Both the position numbers and the translations under genes were made by a program. Below, piece by piece: positions 51,057-59,550 of a stretch of 64,000 nt of DNA. The DNA comes from CALBPI01 sp039027435 (GTDB lineage Bacteria; Pseudomonadota; Gammaproteobacteria; Steroidobacterales; Woeseiaceae). The stretch spans positions 124,001 to 188,000 of the forward strand of contig JBCCKF010000005.1 of the NCBI GenBank assembly GCA_039027435.1. Direction: 5' to 3'. The notes under the pieces are model-generated. The model saw nothing but the letters and a program-made list of their open reading frames with translations. It had not been told where the DNA came from and searched no databases. Positions within the stretch are counted from its first letter, which is position 1, and every line of letters starts with the position of its first letter.

Positions 51057-52207
51057 TCTTTCTTGCCGGGTATATAGCAAGCCACTGACGGTATGCGTTG
51101 CTCGAACAAAACGATGTCCATGATGCCGGCTTCCTTCGCCCGAGTTGGCACGGCCGCTGCGACACTCTTCGCCACCGTCTCGTTGGTGACGCAATGCAGC
51201 AGCGCGCGCTCACGGTGATCGCGCTCCCCATCTGTCGTGTTTCGCATCATCTGCCCATAAGTCACACTGAGCCCGGGTGCACCGGCGTCGAGCAGAATGT
51301 CCATGACCATTTCGGCCTGCTCCCGAGGCACGATCACCGAGAGCCGCTTCTGACCGAACAGTGTTGGCTGGCGCATGGTGACGTTTTCAATGCCGACGGC
51401 AAGTCCGGAATTGCCGACCCCATGTAACCCCTGGTCGCGCCAATGGGTATGTCCGTTCAGATGGTCAATCGCGTGAATGATCTGCTGCATATTGGCGCGA
51501 TAGACGTTGCTCGACACCCTCGAAGCAAGATGGAACAGGCCACGATCGAGGATCATGCGATACATGAATCCGCGGCCGGGAAGGTGAAGTTCACCCGCTT
51601 TCGCCATGGCATCGAAGATGCGATCGGCGCTGTCTTCCTCGGCGATCACCATCAACACTTCCTTCTCATGCACCTTGGTGATCCGAAGCCAACCGAGACG
51701 GTCACGCAGCCCGCGGCCCTCCGCGTAATAAACAACCGGTCCGTGCGCCCCCGCCTCAATCGCTGCCTTGCTCACCCGTGCTGACAAGTGGTGCCCGACC
51801 GTGCACAGAATGACGTTCAGGTTTTCGGTGAGTTCATGCGCGCCGACGCTGGTGGTGTCTTCCGGTAGCTCGGGCCATAGCGCGGTGTCTTCGCCGACCG
51901 CCAACTCATCGCACGCGGTTGAGAACACGGCCCCGGTCGCCTGTTGGTGCAATCGCGCCTTTTCGACAACGGTGCTGACCAGTGACGGCGCTTCGTTCGA
52001 CGGCACAATGAACTGAAGAATGGATTTCGCAGGGCTGATTGGCGGCAGAAAGCGCTGCCACCAGTGTTCTCCAAGCAACGTCGTTCTGGCCTGCCAGACC
52101 ATGGCGGCTGATCCGTCGGGCGCGAGCGCTGTGTCGAGTACGCGGTCCACGCTGGCGAGCGGCAAGATCGCCGTCACTTCCGAGAACGAGGACTTTGGTG
52201 TTCTCAT
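51020..52207 (-). CDS. Multi-domain PII-like protein paired with DUF1538
   Basis: A 395-residue soluble protein built from PII (GlnB)-like ferredoxin folds. A recognisable unit spans ~128-230: NVILCTVGHHLSARVSKAAIEAGAHGPVVYYAEGRG (in segments) up to FMYRMILDRGLF. Another spans ~288-385 (RLSVIVPREQAEMVMDILLDAGAPG ... MDIVLFEQRIP). The N-terminal ~110 residues may be a third, diverged copy (SFSEVTAILPLASVDRVLDTAL ... FIVPSNEAPSLVSTVVEKARL). PII domains sense ATP/ADP/2-oxoglutarate or bicarbonate and gate transporters. The start overlaps the stop of the DUF1538 gene by 4 bp, so it probably regulates that membrane protein. Confidence 0.8.
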   Translation of the reverse strand: MRTPKSSFSEVTAILPLASVDRVLDTALAPDGSAAMVWQARTTLLGEHWWQRFLPPISPAKSILQFIVPSNEAPSLVSTVVEKARLHQQATGAVFSTACDELAVGEDTALWPELPEDTTSVGAHELTENLNVILCTVGHHLSARVSKAAIEAGAHGPVVYYAEGRGLRDRLGWLRITKVHEKEVLMVIAEEDSADRIFDAMAKAGELHLPGRGFMYRMILDRGLFHLASRVSSNVYRANMQQIIHAIDHLNGHTHWRDQGLHGVGNSGLAVGIENVTMRQPTLFGQKRLSVIVPREQAEMVMDILLDAGAPGLSVTYGQMMRNTTDGERDHRERALLHCVTNETVAKSVAAAVPTRAKEAGIMDIVLFEQRIPSVACYIPGKKDYRARSGVPEGA

Positions 52208-54132
52208 TGCTGCGTCTCCACTTCGACCAGTTCGCTCAGTGCAGGCGCTTGTTCGCGCGCCACAGCCTGCTGCTGCGTTCGGTGGGTATAGAGGCCGACG
52301 CTCAGCACAGTCAGTATCGGACCGACCGATGCGAGCGCAAGAATACCGAAGCCGTCGGAGACGCCCGGTACATTGGCGCCGATACCTAAGCCCATGGCAA
52401 GCACGAGCGGTACCGTGATCGGACCGGTGGTCACACCCGCACTATCCCAGCTGAAGTTGACGAACTCGTCGGGTGCGAGATGCGTGAGGAACAGTACGAT
52501 CAGGTAGGCGGGCGCAAGCAGTGCAAACAGCGAAAGGCCGTACGCCATCTTGAGCACACCGACGGCGATACCGACGCCGACTCCAAAGGCGACGCTCTGC
52601 ATCAACAATCGCTTGCGAAAAGCGCCAACGGTGATGCGCTCAACGGTATCTCCGAGCGCATTCAACGCAGGCTCCGCGAGCGTAGCGCCGTAGCCGAGGA
52701 AAAACGCGAACGCAATGGCGACCCACTTTCCGCTATCACTACCGAACAGTGGCCCCTCGATATGGTCGAGTCCGGACGGCAGTATTTCAGCGAACGCTAT
52801 CGGGACATTGCTACCGAGCTGGCCACCGAGCGGCGTCAATCCAATCGCGATGCCCAGACCAAAAAGCACCATGCCAATGAACGCAAAACCGACGCCGATG
52901 CCCACATCATTGCTAGGGTGCATGCGTTTGCGCAGCACGATCCGCAGCACAAAATACAGGAAGAGACAAAGCGGGATGATGGCCCGGAATGCGTCGATGA
53001 GTGCGGTTTGGATGAGCGTCGCAAGCGAGAGCTCACGATCCCATTGCTCCTCGGTTGTCAGCTGGAAGCCGCGCCGATAGACCTTGGTGATCATCATCTC
53101 TGGATCGGATACTTCAATCTTGCCATTGACGAGTCTGGCTTCACCGCCCTGGATCGCCAACTCGTAGCCGTCCGGGAGCTCACCGGTATTCTTGTAGGCT
53201 TCGAACTCTGCTACAGATACCGACTCAAGGCGCTTTTCCAGTACCGGTCTTTCCGGTGCCTGAACTTCTGAATCGGCAACCCACTCCAGGAACTCCGGAT
53301 AGTTCTTGGCACCCCAGTAATCTGCCTTCAGATAATGAAATCCGCCGAGTAGCAGTACCGCGAGGATGGGGAAGAGGGAGGCGAGCGTTACGATGCCGAA
53401 ACCGGAGTTGCCACCGCTGCCGGACTCACCGCTAACCACTCGACTAACGCCGATCCCCAGTGCGAGCACCAGTGGCACGGTGACCGGCCCCGTGGTGACT
53501 GCGCCGCAGTCCCAGGCCAGGCCAAGGACATCGTTCAGCACCGGGACCTGCGTGAACGCAAACGACAGTCCCAGCAACAACATGACTGCAGGAATCGCCA
53601 GCACCTTCAGCGGCCACAAATAGAAAAAACGCAGTACCCCCAACATCACGGCGAGGCCGACACCGAGGCCAACCGCGCCAACCAACTGGTGCGAGTAGTC
53701 GTTCAACAAGCTGAAGAGCAAAGGTGCTTCGACGGGTTTGACGCCGGCACCTGCCGATTTCAATACGGCAATCGCCGGCTCGGCAAACGTGGCGCCGATA
53801 CCCAAAAGGATGGCGAAGCCAAGAATGACTGGCATGGCTGAGTGTTTCGGCATGACGCTGCCGATTTCTTCACCGAGCGGCATGAGACCAAGCCGCAGGC
53901 CTTCCATGAAAAACATGAGCCCGATAGCCACGACGAAAATGCCGATACTGATCATCCCGGCAAACGCGATCGGCAGTCCAAGCACTAGCAACTGGAAGAG
54001 CGCGAGGTAGGCAACGATGAACCATATGCCTTCTACCTGCCCCAGGAAGTTGCGTTTGGCGTAGGGCCAAAGCACGCGCAGCGTATCTCGCGTGCCGAGG
54101 CGGAAGCGGGTCTGTGTCCCAGTCGTACTCAT
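52204..54132 (-). CDS. DUF1538 family membrane protein with internal duplication
   Basis: A 642-residue polytopic protein with a clear two-fold internal repeat, each half with about six or seven helices. Paired motifs are GAVTTGPVTVPLVLALGIGV (~residue 213) with GVTTGPITVPLVLAMGLGIG (~590), IGATFAEPAIAVLKSAG (~112) with YGATLAEPALNALGD (~500), and LGLMPLGEEIGSVMPK with IGLTPLGGQLGSNVP. A soluble loop of ~90 residues (275-375) separates the halves. The repeated TGPxTVPLVLA segments look like transport or channel signatures, but no substrate is known for this family. It heads a two-gene operon with the PII-like protein and lies inside the urease locus, divergent from ureB. Confidence 0.82.
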   Translation of the reverse strand: MSTTGTQTRFRLGTRDTLRVLWPYAKRNFLGQVEGIWFIVAYLALFQLLVLGLPIAFAGMISIGIFVVAIGLMFFMEGLRLGLMPLGEEIGSVMPKHSAMPVILGFAILLGIGATFAEPAIAVLKSAGAGVKPVEAPLLFSLLNDYSHQLVGAVGLGVGLAVMLGVLRFFYLWPLKVLAIPAVMLLLGLSFAFTQVPVLNDVLGLAWDCGAVTTGPVTVPLVLALGIGVSRVVSGESGSGGNSGFGIVTLASLFPILAVLLLGGFHYLKADYWGAKNYPEFLEWVADSEVQAPERPVLEKRLESVSVAEFEAYKNTGELPDGYELAIQGGEARLVNGKIEVSDPEMMITKVYRRGFQLTTEEQWDRELSLATLIQTALIDAFRAIIPLCLFLYFVLRIVLRKRMHPSNDVGIGVGFAFIGMVLFGLGIAIGLTPLGGQLGSNVPIAFAEILPSGLDHIEGPLFGSDSGKWVAIAFAFFLGYGATLAEPALNALGDTVERITVGAFRKRLLMQSVAFGVGVGIAVGVLKMAYGLSLFALLAPAYLIVLFLTHLAPDEFVNFSWDSAGVTTGPITVPLVLAMGLGIGANVPGVSDGFGILALASVGPILTVLSVGLYTHRTQQQAVAREQAPALSELVEVETQQ

Positions 54133-54278
54133 CGGTTTCTTTCGAATATTTGTCTTAATGTGAGTAGCGACGATTTCCTCAATATCTTTAGCGCCTTAGG
54201 TGCTTTTCGTCGATTAACAAAAGCCATACAACGGCAACGGGATGCTGATAGAGTGAGAAAAAACAGCGAGGAGAAGCG
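54133..54278. other. Divergent intergenic region between DUF1538 and ureB
   Basis: A 146-bp AT-rich gap that must hold the promoters for both the DUF1538-PII operon and ureBCEFG. An imperfect palindrome, GCGCCTTAGGTGC, lies near 54190-54202. AGGAG precedes the ureB ATG. I see no convincing -35/-10 pair and no sigma-54 element. Confidence 0.4.
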
Positions 54279-54590
54279 ATGTTGATTCCGGGTGAAACCA
54301 TCGTTGCTAACGGCGAGATCGTTCTGAATGAGGGGGCGGAGACGGTCACGCTCACAGTTGCCAATACGGGTGATCGACCTGTGCAGGTCGGATCGCACTA
54401 TCACTTCTTTGAAACCAACTCGGCATTGTCGTTTGACCGTGAGCAATCACGCGGCATGCGGCTGGATATTGCCGCCGGTACCGCAGTGCGATTCGAACCG
54501 GGTCAACAACGAGAGGTGACCCTCTTACCCATACGTGGCGAGCGCAAAATCTACGGATTCAATCAGGCCGTCATGGGCCCCTTGGACTGA
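54279..54590 (+). CDS. ureB: Urease beta subunit
   Basis: A 103-residue subunit beginning MLIPGETIVANGEIVLNEG (~1-19). Conserved NTGDRPVQVGSHYHFFETN near 35 and DIAAGTAVRFEPGQ near 65, ending ERKIYGFNQAVMG. It has its own AGGAG site and starts a separate transcript from ureA. It is followed by ureC after 9 bp. Confidence 0.96.
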   Translation: MLIPGETIVANGEIVLNEGAETVTLTVANTGDRPVQVGSHYHFFETNSALSFDREQSRGMRLDIAAGTAVRFEPGQQREVTLLPIRGERKIYGFNQAVMGPLD

Positions 54591-54599
54591 GGAGCCGAC

Positions 54600-56309
54600 A
54601 TGCCCGCCACATTATCCAGACATCAGTACGCGGCCATGTACGGCCCTACAGTCGGCGATCAGGTGCGCCTCGCCGATACCGACCTGTTCATCGAAGTTGA
54701 GCGCGACCACACCACCTACGGCGAAGAAGTAAAGTTCGGTGGCGGTAAAGTGATTCGTGACGGCATGGGTCAGTCGCAGCGGACTCGCGCCGATGGCGCT
54801 GTCGATACCGTCATCACGAACGCCCTGATTGTTGATTACACCGGCATCTACAAGGCGGATGTCGGCCTCAGAGACGGTCGGATTCATGCCATCGGAAAAG
54901 CAGGCAATCCCGAAACGCAGGACGGCGTCGACATCGTCATTGGTCCATCGACCGAGGCTATTGCCGGCGAGGGAAAAATCCTCACGGCAGGTGGTTTCGA
55001 CGCGCATATTCACTTCATCTGCCCACAGCAAATCGACGAAGCGCTGATGTCGGGCGTCACCACGATGCTCGGCGGTGGCACGGGGCCTGCCACGGGCACC
55101 AACGCCACCACGTGTACGCCGGGTGAATGGCATATCGGGCGGATGTTGCAAGCTGCCGATGCATTCCCGATGAATCTGGCGCTGTCTGGCAAAGGTAATG
55201 CATCGCAACCCGCTGAACTCGAGGCGATGGTACGCGCAGGCGCGTGTGCGCTGAAATTGCACGAGGACTGGGGGACCACGCCGGGTGCTATCGATTGCTG
55301 CCTTAGTGTGGCCGATGCCATGGATGTGCAGGTGATGATTCACACGGACACGCTTAACGAGAGCGGCTTCGTCGAGAACACCGTCAAGGCGTTTAAGTCG
55401 CGAACAATTCACGCGTTCCACACCGAAGGTGCTGGCGGTGGTCATGCGCCCGACATCATCAAAGTGGCCGGTCTGTCGAACGTATTGCCGTCCTCCACCA
55501 ATCCAACCCGACCGTTCACAGTGAATACGGTGGACGAGCATCTCGACATGTTGATGGTATGCCACCATCTCGATCCGAAAATCGCTGAAGATGTTGCGTT
55601 TGCAGAGAGTCGTATTCGCCGCGAAACGATCGCGGCTGAGGATATTCTCCACGATCTCGGTGCGTTCTCGATCATCGCGTCCGATAGTCAGGCGATGGGT
55701 CGCGTCGGAGAAGTGCTCATCAGAACCTGGCAAACCGCGGACAAAATGAAACGTCAACGCGGTCGACTGTCAGGCGAGCAGGGCAATAACGATAACCTGC
55801 GTGTACGCCGTTACATCGCCAAGTACACGATTAACCCAGCGATCGCACACGGAATTTCCGATCACGTCGGCTCAGTGGAAGTTGGCAAACTCGCGGATTT
55901 GGTGCTCTGGTCGCCCGCCTTCTTCGGCGTCAAGCCGGATCTCGTGCTGAAGATGGGCAGTATCGCGGCGGCGCCGATGGGCGATCCGAATGCTTCGATT
56001 CCGACACCGCAGCCGGTCCACTATCGACCTATGTTCGCAAGCTTCGGTAAGTCGCTAACCGAGAGCTCGGTGACGTTCGTATCGGCTGCTGCACAGTCAC
56101 TGAATATTGGTGACCGCCTCGGACTTGCCAAGCAGACGCTGCCGGTTCGCAATACGCGTGATATCTCCAAGGCAGACATGAAGCTCAACGATGCCTGCCC
56201 GGACATCAGTGTGGATCCGGAGACTTATGAAGTGCATGCGGATGGCGAGCTTTTGACCTGCGAGCCGGCAGACGTGCTGCCGATGGCACAGCGCTACTTC
56301 CTGTTCTGA
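54600..56309 (+). CDS. ureC: Urease alpha (catalytic) subunit
   Basis: A 569-residue subunit hydrolysing urea to ammonia and carbamate. The active site is intact: nickel ligands in GGFDAHIHFICPQQ near residue 135, carbamylated lysine in ALKLHEDWGTTP near 217, HTDTLNES near 247, FHTEGAGGGHAPD near 270, the mobile-flap MVCHHLD near 320 and ASDSQAMGR near 362. Full normal length. It is followed directly by ureE (1-bp gap). Confidence 0.98.
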   Translation: MPATLSRHQYAAMYGPTVGDQVRLADTDLFIEVERDHTTYGEEVKFGGGKVIRDGMGQSQRTRADGAVDTVITNALIVDYTGIYKADVGLRDGRIHAIGKAGNPETQDGVDIVIGPSTEAIAGEGKILTAGGFDAHIHFICPQQIDEALMSGVTTMLGGGTGPATGTNATTCTPGEWHIGRMLQAADAFPMNLALSGKGNASQPAELEAMVRAGACALKLHEDWGTTPGAIDCCLSVADAMDVQVMIHTDTLNESGFVENTVKAFKSRTIHAFHTEGAGGGHAPDIIKVAGLSNVLPSSTNPTRPFTVNTVDEHLDMLMVCHHLDPKIAEDVAFAESRIRRETIAAEDILHDLGAFSIIASDSQAMGRVGEVLIRTWQTADKMKRQRGRLSGEQGNNDNLRVRRYIAKYTINPAIAHGISDHVGSVEVGKLADLVLWSPAFFGVKPDLVLKMGSIAAAPMGDPNASIPTPQPVHYRPMFASFGKSLTESSVTFVSAAAQSLNIGDRLGLAKQTLPVRNTRDISKADMKLNDACPDISVDPETYEVHADGELLTCEPADVLPMAQRYFLF

Positions 56310-56310
56310 G

Positions 56311-56748
56311 ATGACTATGATTAGAGCGACGTCTGTTGCATCGAGCAACAGCGGTAACCCTGCGGACGATGTAGTGCTGGACTTCCATCACAGGCACCGC
56401 AGACGTTTGAGCATGAGAACGACATCCGGGCGTGAGTTTCTTTTGGATCTGCCAAAGGCGCGTGCACTCAAGAATAACGATGTGTTGGTACTGGATGACG
56501 GCTCACGAGTTCGTGTGGTGGCTGCCGAAGAGGCGGTCATGAGAATTACAGCGGGTGATGCGAAGACGCTGATGCGCCTCGCCTGGCATATCGGTAACCG
56601 CCATCTGGCCGCGGAGATTCACGCCGACCATATTGTGATGGCCGAGGATCAGGTGATCGCCAACATGGTGAGAGGGTTGGGCGGTCATGTGTCGTTGACC
56701 CGAGGCCCCTTCCAGCCGGAAGGTGGAGCGTATGACCACGGGCATTGA
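56311..56748 (+). CDS. ureE: Urease accessory protein UreE
   Basis: A 145-residue nickel-binding metallochaperone. The N-terminal half contains the UreE peptide-binding type fold (RRLSMRTTSGREFLLDLPKA near 30), then LMRLAWHIGNRHLAAEI near 90 with the conserved dimer-interface His. A short tail with YDHGH is much less His-rich than in Klebsiella. The start at 56311 directly follows the ureC stop. The end overlaps ureF. Confidence 0.92.
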   Translation: MTMIRATSVASSNSGNPADDVVLDFHHRHRRRLSMRTTSGREFLLDLPKARALKNNDVLVLDDGSRVRVVAAEEAVMRITAGDAKTLMRLAWHIGNRHLAAEIHADHIVMAEDQVIANMVRGLGGHVSLTRGPFQPEGGAYDHGH

Positions 56749-57409
56749 TACAGCCGCGCTGTATCGACTGCAAACGTGGCTTTCACCCTCTTTTCCAGTC
56801 GGTGCCTATACGTTCTCGCATGGTCTCGAATACGCGATCGACAGACACTGGATCACCGATGTCGAATCGGCTGAACGGTGGCTCTCGGATCTGTTGCGAT
56901 TCGGCACCGGTCATGCGGACCTGGTATTCGTTGCCGCGGGTTGGGACGCGGACGACCCGGAAGCCCTGTCGTTGGCGGTGGTGCGGGCGCTCGCAATGGC
57001 GGCGAGCAAGGAGTTGTTGCTTGAGTCAACCGCACAGGGCGCAGCCTTTGTTCAGGCGGTCGCGGCTTCCTGGCCGACCGAGGTTTGTGACTACTTCATG
57101 GGTTTGCGGCAAAAACCCTATTCGGTGGCCGTCGGTGCGATAGCAGCGGCTCACGGCGTTCCGCGTCACGGCACACTCCACGCTTACGCCCACGCGTTCG
57201 TTTCGAATCTGGTTTCGGCTTTGCTCCGAGCCATGCCGCTCGGTCAGACCGATGGGCAGCGACTGATCGCAGCACTCGAACCTGTCGTCGAGGAAGCCGT
57301 GAATTGCGCAGCGCGCACGCCGCTATCCGAGGTCGCCGCGAGTACGCCGGTCTCTGACGTTGCGTCCATGCGGCATGAAAATCAGTACACGAGGCTCTTC
57401 CGCTCCTGA
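56732..57409 (+). CDS. ureF: Urease accessory protein UreF
   Basis: A 225-residue helical chaperone in the UreDFG activation complex. Family features are YRLQTWLSPSFPVGAYTFSHGLE near residue 10 (in segments), HGLEYAIDRHWI, QGAAFVQAVAA near 110 and the C-terminal MRHENQYTRLFRS. The ATG at 56732 (AAGGTGGAG upstream) lies 17 bp inside ureE; a GTG at 56723 is an alternative. A 77-bp gap separates it from ureG. Confidence 0.93.
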   Translation: MTTGIDTAALYRLQTWLSPSFPVGAYTFSHGLEYAIDRHWITDVESAERWLSDLLRFGTGHADLVFVAAGWDADDPEALSLAVVRALAMAASKELLLESTAQGAAFVQAVAASWPTEVCDYFMGLRQKPYSVAVGAIAAAHGVPRHGTLHAYAHAFVSNLVSALLRAMPLGQTDGQRLIAALEPVVEEAVNCAARTPLSEVAASTPVSDVASMRHENQYTRLFRS

Positions 57410-57486
57410 GTAGTGCATTGTTTGAGGGCTTGCAGCGCCTGCGGCGTTGCAGGATATTGAAACGGGACAAAAACAGAGGCTGAACT

Positions 57487-58101
57487 ATGGCCAAAAACGG
57501 GCCACTTCGTGTGGGGATCGGCGGACCGGTTGGTAGCGGCAAGACCGCTCTGACGGACGCGTTGTGCAAGCACCTGCGTGATGATCACAATCTCGCGGTC
57601 ATTACGAATGACATCTACACGCGTGAAGACGCTGAATTTCTCACGCGCTCGGGGGCGCTGGCGCCGGAGCGCATTCTCGGCGTTGAAACAGGCGGTTGCC
57701 CGCACACGGCAATCCGTGAGGATGCATCCATGAATCTGGCCGCTGTCGCCGAGCTTGAGGGCACCTTCGATGGGCTGGACCTCATCATCATTGAGTCCGG
57801 CGGTGACAACCTCGCGGCCACGTTCTCGCCCGAGCTGGCGGACATCACGATCTATGTGATCGATGTATCGGCAGGGGACAAAATCCCACGCAAAGGCGGG
57901 CCAGGCATTACGCGATCCGATCTGCTGGTGATCAACAAAATTGATCTTGCGCCGCTGGTGGGTGCGGATCTCGGTGTTATGGACCGGGATGCGACCAAGA
58001 TGCGAGGCGAGGCTCCGTTTGTGTTTACCAACATCAAGGCGGGCGATGGCGTTAAGACCGTCGCTAACTTCATCGTCGAAACCGGCGGGTTGGCAGCGTG
58101 A
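57487..58101 (+). CDS. ureG: Urease accessory GTPase UreG
   Basis: A 204-residue SIMIBI GTPase supplying nickel to urease. The P-loop GGPVGSGKTALTDALC is at ~11, the Ni-binding CPH in GVETGGCPHTAIREDASMN near 70, ESGGDNLAATFSPELAD near 100 and the G4 NKIDL near 149. Its TGA overlaps the GTG start of a PhyH-type oxygenase, so that oxygenase is co-expressed with urease maturation. Confidence 0.97.
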   Translation: MAKNGPLRVGIGGPVGSGKTALTDALCKHLRDDHNLAVITNDIYTREDAEFLTRSGALAPERILGVETGGCPHTAIREDASMNLAAVAELEGTFDGLDLIIIESGGDNLAATFSPELADITIYVIDVSAGDKIPRKGGPGITRSDLLVINKIDLAPLVGADLGVMDRDATKMRGEAPFVFTNIKAGDGVKTVANFIVETGGLAA

Positions 58102-58931
58102 GCGATTTGCTGGTGCGTTTCGAGCGCGATGGCTATGCGGTCATCGAGAACGCTATTGCGCCGGAAGACTGTGTCCGACTTCGGGAAGTCGCGAGCAGGA
58201 TCGTCGATGGTTTCGACATCGGTCGTCACCGAACTGTTTTCAGGACCGATGACCGTGATGCAGGCCGCGACGATTACTTTTTCGAAAGTGCAGAACGCGC
58301 TTCGTGTTTTCTTGAGGCAGAAGCTCTGGATGCATCCGGTGCGTTGACGAAACCCAAGGCGCTAGCCATCAACAAGATTGGCCACGGACTGCATGACGCG
58401 GATCCAGTAGTGGCTGAGTTCTGTCGTCTCCCGGCGATCACGAAGGCGCTGCGCGAGCTCGGCTGGGTAGACCCGGTGCTGCAACAAACGATGTACATCT
58501 TCAAGCAACCGACGATCGGTGGCGAGGTCCGGTGGCACCAGGATGGCAGTTATCTGATGGCAAGCGGCCGTGGAGTGATGGGCATCTGGATCGCACTCGA
58601 ACCCGCGACCCGGGAGAATGGCTGTCTTTGGATGCAGCCGGGCGCGCACCGCACGCCTTTACGCGAGCGCTACTCGGTCGATACCGGCACAGGTGACGCG
58701 TCTCTCGAGATCGTCGACGAGACCCCTTGGCAAACGGTAGACCCAGTCGCTATGGAAGTACCGACAGGCTCGATCGTTGTCTTCTCCGATCATATGCCGC
58801 ACTACAGCGCGCCGAATCGAAGCACCCAGTCGCGCCACGCGTTTACGCTGCATGTGAAAGAGGCCGGGGATCAGTGGCTTGCCGAGAACTGGTTGCAGCG
58901 GCGAAATGCACCGTTTCGCCTCTACGCCTGA
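58098..58931 (+). CDS. PhyH-family Fe(II)/2-oxoglutarate dioxygenase
   Basis: A 277-residue member of the phytanoyl-CoA dioxygenase superfamily. FERDGYAVIENAIAPEDCVRL near residue 7 begins the fold. Iron ligands are in RWHQDGSYL near 148 (His, Asp) and DHMPHYSAPN near 235 (distal His), and Arg of SRHAFTLH is the likely 2OG partner. The GTG start is coupled to the ureG stop. Substrates of this family range from acyl-CoAs to small N-compounds and none can be assigned here. It is the third 2OG enzyme of the urease locus. Its end overlaps the convergent phosphoribosyltransferase gene by 10 bp. Confidence 0.87.
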   Translation: MSDLLVRFERDGYAVIENAIAPEDCVRLREVASRIVDGFDIGRHRTVFRTDDRDAGRDDYFFESAERASCFLEAEALDASGALTKPKALAINKIGHGLHDADPVVAEFCRLPAITKALRELGWVDPVLQQTMYIFKQPTIGGEVRWHQDGSYLMASGRGVMGIWIALEPATRENGCLWMQPGAHRTPLRERYSVDTGTGDASLEIVDETPWQTVDPVAMEVPTGSIVVFSDHMPHYSAPNRSTQSRHAFTLHVKEAGDQWLAENWLQRRNAPFRLYA

Positions 58932-59491
58932 GGCTTGGCGTTTCCGAGAATCTCGTGAAGTCTCGGGCGGTTCGCTCGAATCTCTTCGTCGCTCAGACCT
59001 TCTAAAGAATGTGGGAACTTTAGCCAACGATCCGTTTCGTGGAGGTAGTAGTGCGGAATCAGGTCGGTTTGGTTTCGGGCAGGCTTATACCAGGGCACCG
59101 CAATCCGAATATCGTGCGGTGCGTTGCGTCGTGTTTTTCGTCGCAACTCGTCGATGATCGCTTCGATTGTCCGCCCGGTGTCATACACATCGTCAACGAT
59201 CAAAAGACGATCTTCGAAGCTGACGTTTTTCAAGAGATAGCCAATGCCATAGATCGCAATCTCGCGCGATTGGTTGTCGATGCCCGAGTAGGAGGCGGTG
59301 CGCACGGCGATGTGATCGCTGGCGATGCCGTGCCAGGCGAGATACTCCTGTACCGCGATACCAATCGGCGCAGCGCCGCGCCATAGTGCAAGGATGAAAC
59401 TGGGTCGAAAGCCACTGGCGAGAATGCGCTCGCCCAGTCGGAAGCTGTCGAGCAGGAGGTCTTCGGCGTCGATATAGAGCTTGTCGGCCAT
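58922..59491 (-). CDS. Phosphoribosyltransferase-fold protein (purine PRT-like, copy 1)
   Basis: A 189-residue type I phosphoribosyltransferase. The PRPP loop is LLIVDDVYDTGRTIEAII near residue 97, and an early GFRPSFILALWRGAAPIGI near 25 forms the flexible-loop and PPi-binding region. The C-terminus has the ATWYKPARN-like IAVPWYKPARNQ and PHYYLHETDRWLKFPHS segments typical of COG2236-type hypoxanthine-PRT relatives. It probably salvages a purine base with PRPP. It is divergent from a paralogue at 59551 with only 59 bp between the two starts. The ATG at 59491 is chosen over one at 59536 on homology. Confidence 0.87.
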   Translation of the reverse strand: MADKLYIDAEDLLLDSFRLGERILASGFRPSFILALWRGAAPIGIAVQEYLAWHGIASDHIAVRTASYSGIDNQSREIAIYGIGYLLKNVSFEDRLLIVDDVYDTGRTIEAIIDELRRKTRRNAPHDIRIAVPWYKPARNQTDLIPHYYLHETDRWLKFPHSLEGLSDEEIRANRPRLHEILGNAKPQA

Positions 59492-59550
59492 ACGCCAATG
59501 TGCCGCGACTGGTAGGCGGATGCAACCGCGCTGCATGGTAGTCTTGCATC

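Noticed and set aside
54612..55757. 381-codon open frame antisense to ureC
   Set aside because: It lies entirely opposite a highly conserved catalytic gene, reads as His/Arg-rich composition without any family motif, and arises from the codon bias of ureC.
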